Shown: positions 50,645 to 63,164, counted from the first letter of the stretch. The stretch: 64,000 nt of DNA from Pyrenophora tritici-repentis (GCF_003171515.1 NW_027093983.1:62001-126000), one strand, 5' to 3'. Made by a program: numbers and translations. The notes: generated from the letters alone by a model not told the origin.

Positions 50645-53600
50645 TTAAAATCTTTCCAAATCACACTCTATTCTGTAAATAAGCCTTAGAATCGCATTAC
50701 GTAGATTATTTAGATTTATATCACGTATAGCACCATGTTCACCATATGCAGCATAAGGATGAATATTACCACCAAGTACTCTAAGCGTATTAGTTATACC
50801 TCTTAATGCGTCTCTAATCTCTGGATCCAAAATGTAACTACGATTTGAATCTCTTATCTGTAAAAATAAATCCTCAATTGAATTTAAAAGAGAATATATT
50901 TGATCTACATCAAGTTGATTAGTAACACCATTAAATAAGTATCCCATAACAACAGCTACTGATAAAATTAAAACCCCACTTTGCCCAGCTAGATCTCTGT
51001 AGTCCATAGAAGAGGTAATACTAAAACAACTGAAATCTAAGCTAGATATACTCTTTGAAATATACCCTCAATCAGTGACACCTATTATACTATTACATGC
51101 ATTACGTATAACTAGTGTTCAATCAGCTGAGGATTTCATAACATTTTTTGATAAAATACCCCCAGAATCTTTATTGTATGAAACTGAAGATAGAGATATA
51201 ATAAGTGATAATATAAAAATAGAACTATTGATATATGAATAAAATAAAAGATAAAAAATTAGCCCTATTAGGATATATAGTGCATAAGATGTAATAACAC
51301 CAGTACTTAATCTAGCAATATTATTACTTATATTCAACAGACCTTTCTCTAGACCCCAAGGACCTAAATACTCTACGGATCCTTTATCTATAACTTTCGT
51401 AGTTTGTCCACCAAGTTTTAATACAATACCAGTAATGTATCTGTTGTAAAATAGTTCTATTAAGAAACGCTGATTAAAGAAACTGAAAATGTTGTAACCT
51501 ACTCTAGATAATTTAAAGTAAATTAGTATAGTAGATAAGTATTCAGACAACACTATAGCAATTACACTTAATGAAATAGTAAATATTAAAGGTAATAACT
51601 TAAATAGAGTTGGTACTCCAAATTCAGTATCTAACATTATTTCATGAGAAGGATGTATAAATAAAGCATTATCCGAAAAGAATCCTGAACCCAACCCTAT
51701 AAACATATCCTTTGTTATAAATCCAAAGAATATAGAGAATACAGCTAAAATCATTAACATGGCGATCAGATTTTTCATATAAATATCTATAGGTAATCGT
51801 AATAAAAACTAGGTATAGAAGATAATACTAACAATTAAAAAGTAGGTATTTCTATATTAGTTAATTCTTTTAGTATTCATACCACTTTTTATTAATTCAA
51901 TTTTAGCCAACCCTTGCTCAGTTAAATGCTCTTTTTCTTGGATTAATGATCCGATTTTTTTGAGAAAAATCAGAGAAATCTAAGGCTTTAACCCCTTTTA
52001 TACCCTCCAACGACTACGTAGTTGGGGGTTGCAGGGGCAAGGATATTTTAAGAAAAATGGTATAATTTTTTGTTCTATGTCAGAAAACTTCGTAACTGTA
52101 TAGTTACCTTCGTTTCTCTCCTCTTTTTTTTCTTTTGCTAAAACTTGCCACTAAACACAAGCAAAAGAAAAAAAGAGCCAGAACTAGGATAGTATTTACC
52201 ACAATGTAAGAACTCGCAAAATAACCGTAATAAAGCATAATCGACCCGGTCGAATGTTGAGTTACAGAAAAGACTAAGATAACTTGTTTTCCAACTTTTG
52301 TCTTAGAATTTATAATATTAACAAAGAAATTACCTTCAGCGCTAACAAACCCTGACAATCAATTCGGATGGATTGTTTTTTTATTAGGGTTTAAAGGTCT
52401 AGCTATTATATTTAACCTAGTCCCCTGTGGGGCCTTACCCTGCTGTGGGACGAATCCGTCAGGGCTAGGGAAAGCAATCTCTAATTCCTCTTATAAACCT
52501 AAATTCATTGTAGCTTTTATACTAACAATATCTATTAAACCTTCTAACGTCAAATGTCTTTTACATTTAACTAATTCAAAAGCAGCTTTAAATAATTGAA
52601 AATCCGACCATTTCTGTGTAATTAAAGGAAAATTATTAAAATGGTCTACAATCACCTGTAAATCTTTTATAGATGAAACTCTGAATTGAACCGCATCTTT
52701 ACCATGTGAGGAAATACTTCCTATATCCATAAAGAATGCTTGAATTAATTCTAATAAATACCGATCTTTTTTATGTAATTTAATACCAAATGGCAAGTTT
52801 ACAATTCAACCAGTATTCATCGGTCGAAGATCTATTAAGACTAATTGAAAAATAGCTCTCTCCATCTGAGAAACCTGTTACAAAATAGGGGTGTAAAGTC
52901 GGCTTTTTTATTGAAATAGAAGAAATACCTCTTGTTAAACTTCTACTAAAACCTGTATATATATTTGCTAAGAAAGGATTCTGACTGGATAATATCTTTC
53001 GACACCCATTAGAGTATACCTTAAACACAAAAGAATTTCTCTTGTATCAACTACCATCTACTCGTTGCTCTTTTACAGATAGGTAGCTATCTGATTTAGA
53101 TCCGCGATTGTCCATTTCTCTTTCAATCATCTTCTGACTTGTTACCATCTCTGAGTAATTACTTCAGCCACAAATCGTTTTTCAACAACTGCTTGGTACC
53201 AAAAGCTTTAGGAGGTCCCCGGAATTTGATAGTTTTACCCACGCAAGTGATTTCCCACATCACCCAGCAGGTAAGCTCATAAAGATATTACCTTCATGTG
53301 CTTTTTTATAATTGATTAAAGGTCCATTAGGATTCGTTAAGAATGTTAAATACAACACTTTTACAGAGTATAATGTAGTAAACATTGCTCCTATAGTAGC
53401 TATTATATAAACAACAGTACCAGAGAAATAATATTGACCATAAGCAGATTCAAGTATAAAATCTTTTGAATAGAATCCTGTCATAAACACGGTTATCAGA
53501 TTTTTCTTAAAATATTAAATTTTCATTTTTTTTTATAATCTATTAGTATTCATATTAGATTGAATTTTTATTATTTCATTCACCCCTTTTTTAGTTAAAT

Positions 53601-56600
53601 GTTCTTTTTTTTTCACTATTTCAGACACTAATTTAAAGTCATTAAACTCTGATGATTTTACTCCTAATATCGGATATTTATCAAAAAATGGTATAATTAT
53701 ATCAGTTAAATCTGATATTTTATATACTAAATAATCTCCAGCTAAACCTCCTTTTCTTTCTCTGTATTTACCACAACCCAAATAATCTATTAAAGATTTC
53801 ATTAATATATCATCTCTAGTATGTTGAGTTATTTGAAATATTAATTCTACTTTATAACCTGTTAAACTTGTAGAACTATTTCTAACTCTTACCATTAAAC
53901 ACCCTTCACCACTAGCAAATCCTGCTATTCAATTAGGATCTGGTATATTTTGATCTTTTAATTTGGGTCTTATTATTGGAATTATATCAGAAAATTCTTT
54001 AACTAATTTATCGGATAAACCTCTGTTCATAGAAGCTTTTATATTAACTAAGCTTCTTATACCTTCTACTGTTAAATGTTCTCCTTTATTAATTATGGTT
54101 ATTGCTAATTTAAATAATTCATCATCAGAATATTTTTGACTAATTAAAGAATATTTGTTAAAATGGGCTATAATAATTTCTAATCCTTTTAAAGAATTAA
54201 CTTCATATGATACACTAGATCCAGAAATATAAATATTACCTACTCCAAAATATAACTGGATTTGCTCTAAAAGAGCTTTATCTTTTAAATGAAGAGTTAT
54301 TTTAAATGAAGCTCTTACTCCTCATTTATTTTTATAATCCTCTTTTGAATTTATATTTATTATAAAACTTCCTTCTGCGGATTTTTTTTTTCTTTTGCAG
54401 TGTTTAGTAGTGGATTTAGGCAAAAGAAAAAAAAAAATAATACAAATCCAGTTATAAACCATGGATTTAAGATATTAATTTTTGAATTAGTGCTATATGT
54501 TTTGTGAATTCTGGTCTTAACTATATAAGGGTATATGGAATAATAAACCTAAATGTCATATACTAAAAAAATTATTTAAATATTTATTAGATGGGATTCT
54601 GACTGGATAATTTATTTCGAAATCCGTTAGAGTATACCTTAAACATATATATAATATGTTAACTACCATCTACTCGTTGCTCTTTTACAAATAAAATATT
54701 TGACTTAGATCCGCGATTACCCATTTCGTTTTCACTCATTTTCTGACTTATTACCATAGCTGAGTAATTAGTTCAGCCCCTTATAATTTTTCAATTATAG
54801 TTTGGTATCAGAAATTTTAGGGAGTCCCCGGAATTTGATAGTTTACCCCATTTATTTAACTATTTCCCAAATAGTTTTACAGGGAATGCAACTAAGCTTA
54901 AAGAAGCTATAAGCATTACAGAATAAGTAAGTGGTAAGAATGGTCTTAACCCACCATATCTTCTAAAATCTTGGTTGTCAGCTACAGCATGAATAACTGC
55001 TCCAGCTCCCAAGAATAAAAGTGCTTTATAGACTTTTAATAAATCTTTACCCTGCGAAGCAGCACCATCACTTGTTTATATGATACGTGTTCGCCTAATT
55101 TTTTGCTAGTAATTTCGAATATTCGAAATTACGTCGAAAAAAAAAATAAGGGCTAAGATTTAGGGTTATCAGGTAAATTAGCCAGCGGTTCTTTATGGAG
55201 TTGAAATGTTGCACCTTGTTTAATTACAGCACCTGGGAAATGATAAATAAAGATATCTTCATTTATATACTTAATACCATCCTTTGTAACAGTATTATTA
55301 TTTCTATTTCGCCTTACTGTTCCCCGATCACCAGCTTGAGTCGACTTAAACGAAATTACCCTACTCCTCGAGCCTCAGGCTAGGGAAGATTATATTATAT
55401 AATTTATACCCAACAGAGTTGGTTATTTATTAAAATTATAATAAATAAAATACTTCTTTATCAGTCCTATAAATACGAAAGACTTATAATTGTATGCAGT
55501 AGAAAATTAAACTGATCTTCCTTTGTTCATTCCGTCTTTTATATTACGAATTCGATCTAAACCTTGTTGAGTAAGATGTTTTTTTTCCTTAATAAGTTCA
55601 GCTGCCTGTAAAAAATCTTGAAAATCCTGACCCTTCACACCAAGTATAGTGTATTTAACGAAAAATGGTATAATTTTAGTTTCAAGATCAGAAAACTTCT
55701 CTACTACAAAATAAACAGCTTGTTTACTAAATTGAACGTTTCCACAACCAAAATATTCTATAAAACTTTTCATTAATTGTTCGTCACGAACATGCTGAAC
55801 TAAAATAAATTTTAATCTTACTGCTACACCAATTTTAGTCTTAGATTTAAAGGTACTTATAAAGAAACACCCCTCACCAGCAGTAAAACCAGCTATTCAT
55901 TGTGGATTTGGTATTAGAGGATTTTCCATCAAAAGTTTATTTACTACAACTGTATTAGGAAACTCTTTCTTTAGTGATTCGGATAACCCTAAATTAATAC
56001 CTGCTCTAATATTTATAATAGCTTGTAATCCATCTGGATTAAGATGTTCCTTACGGCTAACCATCATAACCACCTTTCTTCAAAGAAAATAATCCGAAAA
56101 TTTTTTAGTAATAAAGGGATATTTGTCGAAATGAGGGATAATTACATTAGAAATTTCTTCTAAAGAACCTACCATTAAGTTCACTGAATTTCTCCTCTCG
56201 TTGTAATGTATACCTCCAACACCTTTAAAATAATCTTGAATAAGTTTTAAGACCACTAAATCTTTACTATGAAGATTTATTTGAAAACTAAGGTCAACTT
56301 TTCAACCAGTCCTAGTGTCAGAAACTTTTCTAACACTAATCAAAAAGCAACCTTCAGCATCAGTAAACCCTGTTATAAAATAAGGGTCAATAGAACTTAC
56401 CGAAGGGGAGTTCCCTTCAATACTACTTTTATTAATTATTACCACAGGTGAAGGGGGAAACTCCGAAAAGTCTGTCTTGAAACCTTTATAAACTGAATTA
56501 GCTAATAAAGGCAATACTAATACCAATAAAATTAAAAAGTTCAATACAAAATTAGCTATAATCATATAGACATATGATTATTAAAAAGGTATTTGTTTTT

Positions 56601-59600
56601 TAACTCTAATATTACGCATTTGGGTACTTTCTAGAAACAATTTTTATACTATGTTCAAAATCAAGATGTTTACATACATAAAGATTACACTATTCTATGC
56701 TAATACTACCTTCTAACAAGTTAAATCATATTCCTATTCTATTATCACATCTTTACATTGTTGTCTTGTAGAATATTTTGTCTAATTTGGCTACCCCAGA
56801 GTCAAGATATAAACTGTTTAACATACCTCCAGCAACAAATGTAAAGTTGCAGATAATATAGGCGTTAATTTAACTTTAAATATAAAATATTTCCTTCGCC
56901 TTTGCTATCTATTACTTATTTTCCTATCAGGATTATTATTCCAAAAGGAACCTACCCAGGAGTTAAGAGTATAAATAAGGACAGAAAGATCCACCTAGTA
57001 ATTTATTAAAAGTAGGAAAACACTTTTAATTACAGCGGTAAGGAAATATATTATAATTACCTACAACATATCACTATATTGTTTAGACCATATCATAATA
57101 TAGAATCATCACAAAAAACTTTATTATCTACAAGGCTACTTATTTTTAAGGGAAGCACTTAATAGATGTTTTTACTAAGACTACATCTAATATTTTTGAC
57201 GTATGGTCGTTGAGGGTTTATGTATTTATATTATACATATCTTCCCTGCTGATTGTCTCTAAACCTTAGTATTATCTTATCGTATAACTAACTAAAATTT
57301 TAAAGGTGTTCCAGCATATAGTCAAATTTTACATGCGCCCTATAATTTTGACGCATGGTTCACCAAATGAAATAAAGCTATATTATAAGAAGATAAACCT
57401 ACAGCTATAACCATCATCCCAAGCTGGCTCATTGTAGAATAAGCAATAACTTTTTTAATATCTTGTTGGAATAAACCTATTAAAGAACTAAATACAGTTG
57501 TAATTGCACCTAATCATAAACATAATATTAGCACTATTGAACTATATTCTATTAAAGGAGATGAACGCATTAATGAGTAAACTCCTGCTGTACATTTGTG
57601 TTGGCTATCCTTAACTATAAGGAATAGCGCGCCATATCTTTAGACATGGATCGGACTATATCTTTAACTTATAAATTTATTGATGTCTTTCGTTAAAAGA
57701 TCTATTTTATTTAGTCCTTCTAACGTAAGATGTTCCTTATTTAATACCATATCATGTATTTTACATCATTTAGTAAATGAAAGAGATTTTTTGGTTTTTA
57801 ATTTGTATCTAGAAAAGTAATTTCTAATAACCTTAAGTTTAGTAAAGGATGAACAATGAAAGCTTCAACCATCTCAACTTTTGTCATATCTAACATTTTT
57901 TAAATCTAAAGAATCAGTATTTAAAAATATATCACGAAGTGTTTTAATAATCTTAAATTCTTTTTGAGAAATTTGAAATGTTAAATGCGGAGCTCTTCTA
58001 AGTTTGGATGTAGAACAACTCTTAACTCTACCACAAAAACAACCTTCTGCGTCTACAAAACCAGAGATTCAACCTGAATATAAACTAGGTTTAACTAACT
58101 GATCTTTAAAAGGAATATCCATATTATATTGTTTGTTATATGTAGTTAATCATACTTTAAATTGTTCTTTTTTATAATGAGTGCATAAATTTCCATTAAA
58201 TATATGAATTAATCTAGAAAAATTTTCTTTTGAAGAAACATAAAAAACTCCTACATTTCTATTTTCCTCCTTCCTCATTAAAATTTTACCAAAACCTAGT
58301 TCTTTTTTTATGTAATAAAGAACTTGTATATCCGAAATACTTTGAGTAATATCAAAATAGATTTTATCTTTACATACAATAAAAGAACCATCTCCCTCTG
58401 TAAAACCTATGAATCATTCTAAAAACTGTTTGTTAACTTTTTTTTTTTGTTGAGGCATTAAATTAGAATATTCGTTAAATTCATAAGTTATATCACGTGT
58501 AGCCTCTGAAGATCCTTCGTCGTGCGACGAAGTTTCCTGCTGATTAACCCCTTCTAGAATAGAAAAACCTCTTCTAAAACACAAGATTTTCTTATTTATC
58601 TTATCTAAGGGTAAACTTAAAATATAAATAAACTTGATGTAAGGTGATCCCAGCATACAGTGATATCATAATTGATGAACTCACATTAATCAACGGCTAC
58701 ATTCTTTGTTAAATTGTCAAGTAAATAAATTACAATATACGTTAAAATATCTAGTCATCTTTAAAATTTTCTTCCTGTATTCATTCCATCCACTAAATCT
58801 TTTAATTTCTTCAAACCCTCAGGAGTTAAATGTGCCTTGTCTTTTAACAAAAAAACACCTTTACAAAAATCTAAAAAATCTTCATATTTTGCTCCATATA
58901 TAGTATGAGTTTGAAATAAGGGTATAATTATTGTAATTAAATCTTTTAAATTTGCTACAGATATTGTGTATCTATCTCTGTCCCCACTAGGTTTTACAAT
59001 AGTACCACAACCCATAGATTCTATAATTCTATTTAAAACAATTAAATCACGTTCATGTTGAGTAATACGGAATTGAGGCTGACAAGTAAATCCTAATGTC
59101 ATTCTGGCTTGTTTAATATAATTTAAACCAAATGTACCATCTGCTTGTGCAAATCCTACTATTCAATTAGGATCTAATTTATCTTTTGGAGAAACAAACA
59201 CTGGTTTATTTATAGGTACAATATTCGGATAATTGTCTAATAAACTAGAAGATAACCCTTTAGGGAACACAGATTTTATGGATAATATCTTTTTAAACCC
59301 TTCAAGAGTTAAATGCTCTTTTTTATTAATAATATCTAATACTTCACATCATAATCTAAAATGAACATCTTTAGTGGTTTGAAGAGGGTATTTTTCAAAA
59401 TGTTCCCTAACCACATTTAAAGATTTTATAGATGATATTTCATAAATGTACATATTTCCTGATTTACTAATAGACCCTTCTCCATTAAAATATTCCTTTA
59501 TTCTCTCTAAAAGAATTAAATTTAAAGAATTTTGTTCAGCTCCAATAGAGTATACTATACTTGATTGATACCCTATTGGGCTATTTAATAATTTACGTAT

Positions 59601-62600
59601 ACGTATAGAAAAACTACCTTCTCCGTCAGTATAACCTGTTACGAATAAAGGATGTAATTTATTACTTGACTTTGTACTAAAAAATTTTTTTGTAACCATG
59701 GTTGCCGTTTTCGTAACCTTTACCCTTGGTATATATTAGATTAAAATATTACACATTAAGGGAAAGCTGGTTATATACAATTAAGGTAAATTTATTAAGA
59801 ATTGTTATTCTTATTTATTTTTACCACCTGTCTCCAGGCTGCTAGAGTACACCTTAACACTGAGAAAACTCAGGCTCTACCGTCTACTCGTTGCTCTTTT
59901 CCTACGATATACTTATATCATAAGGTTAGATCCGCGATTGTCCTTTCTTTTCATCATTTAGTGGTTGTTACTATACCCTAATCATTACAGTAGGCCATAC
60001 TTAAACTTTTCATTAAGTACTTAGTACACTAAACATCGGAGTTCCCCGGAGTTTGGCAGAATTATTCGCCTATTATTAGTTGCTTACACTAAACTCAGCG
60101 TGTATTAATGCAGACACAGGAGTAGGCAAATTGGTTGATTTATGCTATATGTAGATCAATGTCTACACTAATACGGCACAAATACTCAACAACTCACGTT
60201 ATTGTTCGGACTATATCATCAATTACATTATTTGTTTATGAATTTAATTTTATCTTTTATGATTTCTATACCTGATTCAGTTAAATGTTTTTTATCTTTA
60301 ACCAGATGATATACTTTTAACCATCTCAAGTATGAAACATGTTTTTTAGTTTTAAGAGGATAATTGTGTATATAATTTAATATTTTATTAAGTTTACCAA
60401 AATTAACTACAGTATTATAACCATCATAGCTTTTTATATGTGTTACATAACCATCTATTAGGTTAGCAAGGAGTTTACTAAATTCCACATCATCTTTTTG
60501 AGAGATTACGTATCTTACAGTAACTATATGTTTACCTGTTTTACTTAAATAGGCAGAACTAGTGAAACATCCTTCTGCATCTGTAAATCCAGATAATCAT
60601 GCATTACATAGATTTACTTTTTCATTTGATTCTATATGTATAATATTCGTTTTATATTTTAAATTAAAAGCTTCTAATCATGATTTAAACTGAGATTTTT
60701 TATTTTTAGTTATTAAGTTACCATTGAATATCTTTATTATTTTTAAAAGATTATCTTTATCTCTAACTCTATACTGATGAGTTTGGTTTAATTTGCTTTG
60801 TACTGTTACGGATCCAAAGCCTAATTCTTTTTTAATGTAGAATAGTACTTGTGCATCTACGCTAGATTGTGTTACTTTAAACACTAAATAACCTCTTTTG
60901 TCTATACTAAATCCTCCATCTCCTTCAGCAAATCCTATTAACCATCATTCAAAAATTTTTTTATCATCTAATGTAATTGCTTCACGTGTAGTCTCTGAAG
61001 AGCCCAAGTTATTAATGTGGTTTCCTGCGGATTGTCCCTCATTCTGGATTTTTCCGAAGCTTACAAGGTAAACAGTGGACCATAATATAAAAACGGGATG
61101 TTCCCGCATATAGTGAAGTTTAAGGAAGGCCCTATTCAAACCCTCCATCGCCATAGGTAGTCAGAGGTGAAGACCTACCTGCGAACTTTTAGCCATAGCT
61201 CCAATTAATATACATATACCTATAATAGTTACTACATTTTCATTCATGTAGGGAGCTAATGAGAATACAGTAGCATAATCTAAATTCAAATTACTTATAG
61301 ACTTTCAACTATAATTTGGACTGTATCTTCACCCTATTCTATTTATCATTAGGGTGTATAACGCGCAGTCTCTGAGGATCCTCGATACATAGTATATATA
61401 TTTAATGTTTCCTGCTGATTGTCCATTTTCACTTATTTAAATAAGATCTATTCATTTTAATGTTTATGGTCTGTGTACATATCCAAAAAGATGTTTCCAC
61501 AATATCCTATAAAATGACTTTAGGGGTTTCCAGCGATACAGTTACATAATAAGGGTGATATTACTACCACCCACGGCAATTCTTTTCACTAAAATGCAAA
61601 GAATCTAAATGTGAAAAATTATATACTTTCCTCTTACTATTAAAATTATTTTTTATAATTTTTATCTTATCCAAATTCTCTTTAGTTAGATTTCCTCTAT
61701 GAAGATCTTGAACAAGACATCAGTCTTTATATGCTAAATACTTAGAAGAATATAAAGGAAAATTATCAAAATATTTACGAATTATTTCATGACTTCTAGA
61801 ACTATGAGCCACCGCCAGAAAAGCATAATATACTTTATCATCTGTTTTTCTAGTTCTAGTGTAGAGATTAACAGTAAAAAAGGCAGTTATTTCAGTTAAA
61901 ATATTAAAATAACTATTCCCTCCTTGATCTTGAGTAACTTTTCTAGAATAATTTTGTTTTACTTCTATACGAAAAAAAGTTTGTACTCTTTTAGTAGCAA
62001 TATTTCCTTTTTTCTTTCTATCAGTTATTGTAATAGAAAAGTTCCCATCAGCGTCTGTAAATCCTGCTAATCAACTATTACTATCTAAAGGGGATAAATC
62101 TAAACCTAGACAAGGAATAGTAGTATTATCTTGTTTATTTATTCAACAAATAGCTCTATGTAAAGCTTCTATTTTTGGTGTACGCATGTATCCGTTAATT
62201 AAATGGATTATTTTTAAAACTTCTTCTTTAGCTAAAATTTGTAATAATACATGACCTGCCTTTTCTCTGTTAATCACCTTACCTACTTTTAATTCAGCGG
62301 ATAACTTTTCAGCTAAAGGTTTATCATGAATATTAAAAACGATAATAATTTTTGGCCGATAAATGACTTTAGTGTTAGAGTTTGGGTCCTGAACACCCAT
62401 GTACCCATCTCCTTCTATTAATCCAGCTAAGTAAGGCCCAAGGGAACCATTTCTTCCTATTTGGGTCGTATAATATCTTTTTATTTGATGACAAGAACTA
62501 GATCTATTATTTTTATAAGGGTAATCATATTTATATTCACATTTAGAAACTTTAATTTTTTCTGTCTTACCAAAACCTCAAAGAATCGCAAACATACCAA

Positions 62601-62712
62601 TAGTTAAGAAACAATCACCCACACGATTAGTTAAAAATGCTGAAAGAGAACTTTGATTTGCTGCTATTCTAGTAAATCAGAAAGATACTAAAAGATATGA
62701 ACAAACCCCAAC
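50645..62712 (-). CDS. nad5: NADH dehydrogenase subunit 5, 5' end outside window
   Basis: Large antiporter-like membrane subunit of complex I. The first exon seen (about 62569-62712) is [20 protein letters not shown] to FAILWGFG. The next (about 61141-61293) is [20 protein letters not shown] to LWLPMAMEG, then a 30-base exon (60097-60126) [10 protein letters not shown] and a probable microexon near 58660-58672. Next are 57352-57588, [16 protein letters not shown] to LFHLVNHA; 54881-55031, [20 protein letters not shown] to LSLVAFP; and 53269-53487, [20 protein letters not shown] to NIFMSLP. The final exon (50645-51757) is [13 protein letters not shown] through [10 protein letters not shown]. 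The usual nad5 end is then followed without a stop by about 180 extra codons ([53 protein letters not shown] to ECDLERF, TAA). Seven introns carry LAGLIDADG ORFs. Confidence 0.88.
51857..53028 (-). pseudogene. LAGLIDADG endonuclease, riddled with insertions (nad5 last intron)
   Basis: [18 protein letters not shown], frameshift near 52795, [40 protein letters not shown], a TAA near 52489, then AFP and an in-frame GC-rich insert ([17 protein letters not shown], about 52420-52470). [18 protein letters not shown] and SVTQH follow, then the palindrome TCGACCCGGTCGA (52241-52253), an H4 hairpin at 52120-52175 and [19 protein letters not shown] cluster copy g (52001-52042) precedes [19 protein letters not shown]. 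At least four separate insertions are present in one gene. Confidence 0.78.
52001..52042. repeat. GC cluster copy g
   Basis: TATACCCTCCAACGACTACG then TAGTTGGGGGTTGCAGGGGC. It is base-identical over the cluster to copy f (24176-24216) and sits at the equivalent position of a related LAGLIDADG gene. Confidence 0.9.
53533..54470 (-). pseudogene. LAGLIDADG endonuclease with hairpin in its first motif
   Basis: NPWFITGF is followed by an H4 hairpin (54385-54441) with stops, then [17 protein letters not shown]: the insertion splits the catalytic LAGLIDADG helix itself. The rest is well kept: [79 protein letters not shown], ending [10 protein letters not shown]. Several TGA-Trp codons. The core is 5' of the ORF (AAATTCCGGGGACTCCC near 54830, R near 54675, S near 54630). 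Confidence 0.82.
54385..54441. repeat. H4 palindromic element
   Basis: TTTTTTTTTTCTTTTGCAGTG, TTTAGTAGTGGATTTAGG, CAAAAGAAAAAAAAAA. The same design is at 52120-52175 and nested within 22207-22303 and 17705-17965. Confidence 0.85.
55085..55150. repeat. H5 palindromic element
   Basis: GTAATTTCGAATATTCGAAATTAC is a near-perfect inverted repeat, flanked by CCTAATTTTTTGC and CGTCGAAAAAAAAAATAAGG. Related words occur at 19712-19770, 1985-2010, 2085-2150 and 40055-40090. Confidence 0.75.
55153..55375 (-). other. Small unrecognised ORF in a nad5 intron
   Basis: About 74 codons open in code 4: [54 protein letters not shown], stop TAG. It lies between the 55507-56565 endonuclease and the following nad5 exon, where intron 3' sequence would be expected. 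It could be a displaced exon-like fragment; no family recognised. Confidence 0.3.
55507..56565 (-). CDS. LAGLIDADG endonuclease, nad5 intron
   Basis: Starts with its own ATG and a hydrophobic leader ([20 protein letters not shown]). [117 protein letters not shown]. Both motifs are complete and no insertion is seen. The core precedes it (Q near 57250, R near 57210, S near 57090). Confidence 0.85.
57664..58656 (-). CDS. LAGLIDADG endonuclease, nad5 intron after the microexon
   Basis: [110 protein letters not shown], stop TAA. The N-terminal part overlaps the intron core (P as TGTATGCTGGGATCACC, R with TCAGAGGCTACACG), so the ORF lies between R and S; S is GATATAGTCCGATCC near 57652. It is related to the next nad5 ORF at 60228. 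Confidence 0.82.
58764..59699 (-). CDS. LAGLIDADG endonuclease, nad5 intron after [10 protein letters not shown]
   Basis: [59 protein letters not shown]; second motif [57 protein letters not shown]. Several TGA-Trp codons. The core is 5' (CCAAACTCCGGGGAAC near 60050, R near 59895, S AAGGTGTACTCTAGC near 59850). In the second motif the usual G-x-x-D/E is AQADG, keeping the acidic residue. Confidence 0.8.
60228..61140 (-). CDS. LAGLIDADG endonuclease fused to a nad5 exon
   Basis: In frame after MAMEG ([20 protein letters not shown] is the translated core). [113 protein letters not shown] (GATATAGTCCGAAC) follows at about 60205, so the ORF sits between R and S. Two TGA-Trp. Probably intact. Confidence 0.83.
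61564..62568 (-). CDS. LAGLIDADG endonuclease fused to a nad5 exon (LLEGDG subclass)
   Basis: In frame after [119 protein letters not shown], ending EKNCRGW and TAG. The core follows (P ATCGCTGGAAACCCC, Q ACAATCAGCAGGAAAC, R TCAGAGACTGCGCG, S GAAGATACAGTCC). Several TGA-Trp. Related to the cox3 exon 1 intron ORF. Confidence 0.83.
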
Positions 62713-63164
62713 CAACTATTGGGTTACTAGTTATCTAATATATATACAAATTATTATACATTAAAGTAACCCCTGTACTTTAAGACCTAACAGGAATTAC
62801 TTAAAGCCCTAGTATACTATACGATATAGTATAAATAGTCTGACCAAGCATTAAGCACCGTTGCAGGCACCCACCTTTGTATATTCTAGTCGATAGCGAT
62901 CCAAAACATAACCGACGATCTGGAAATTTAACAACTTCTTTGATCGTTTTCAAAGGCATCGCTAGTGATATATTAAAACCCTAATTTTTAGACTTTTAAT
63001 CTATTTATTCTCCTGACTCACGATAATAGACGATCGCTCTTCTTAGCCAGGTTTCAATTATATGAAACTGTTCTGATTTTCTAAATATAATATCACTAAC
63101 TATAGCTAGTTATCTTACCAAGTGAATATAATATGCTTATTATATAGCGTAGATTGTATAAATC

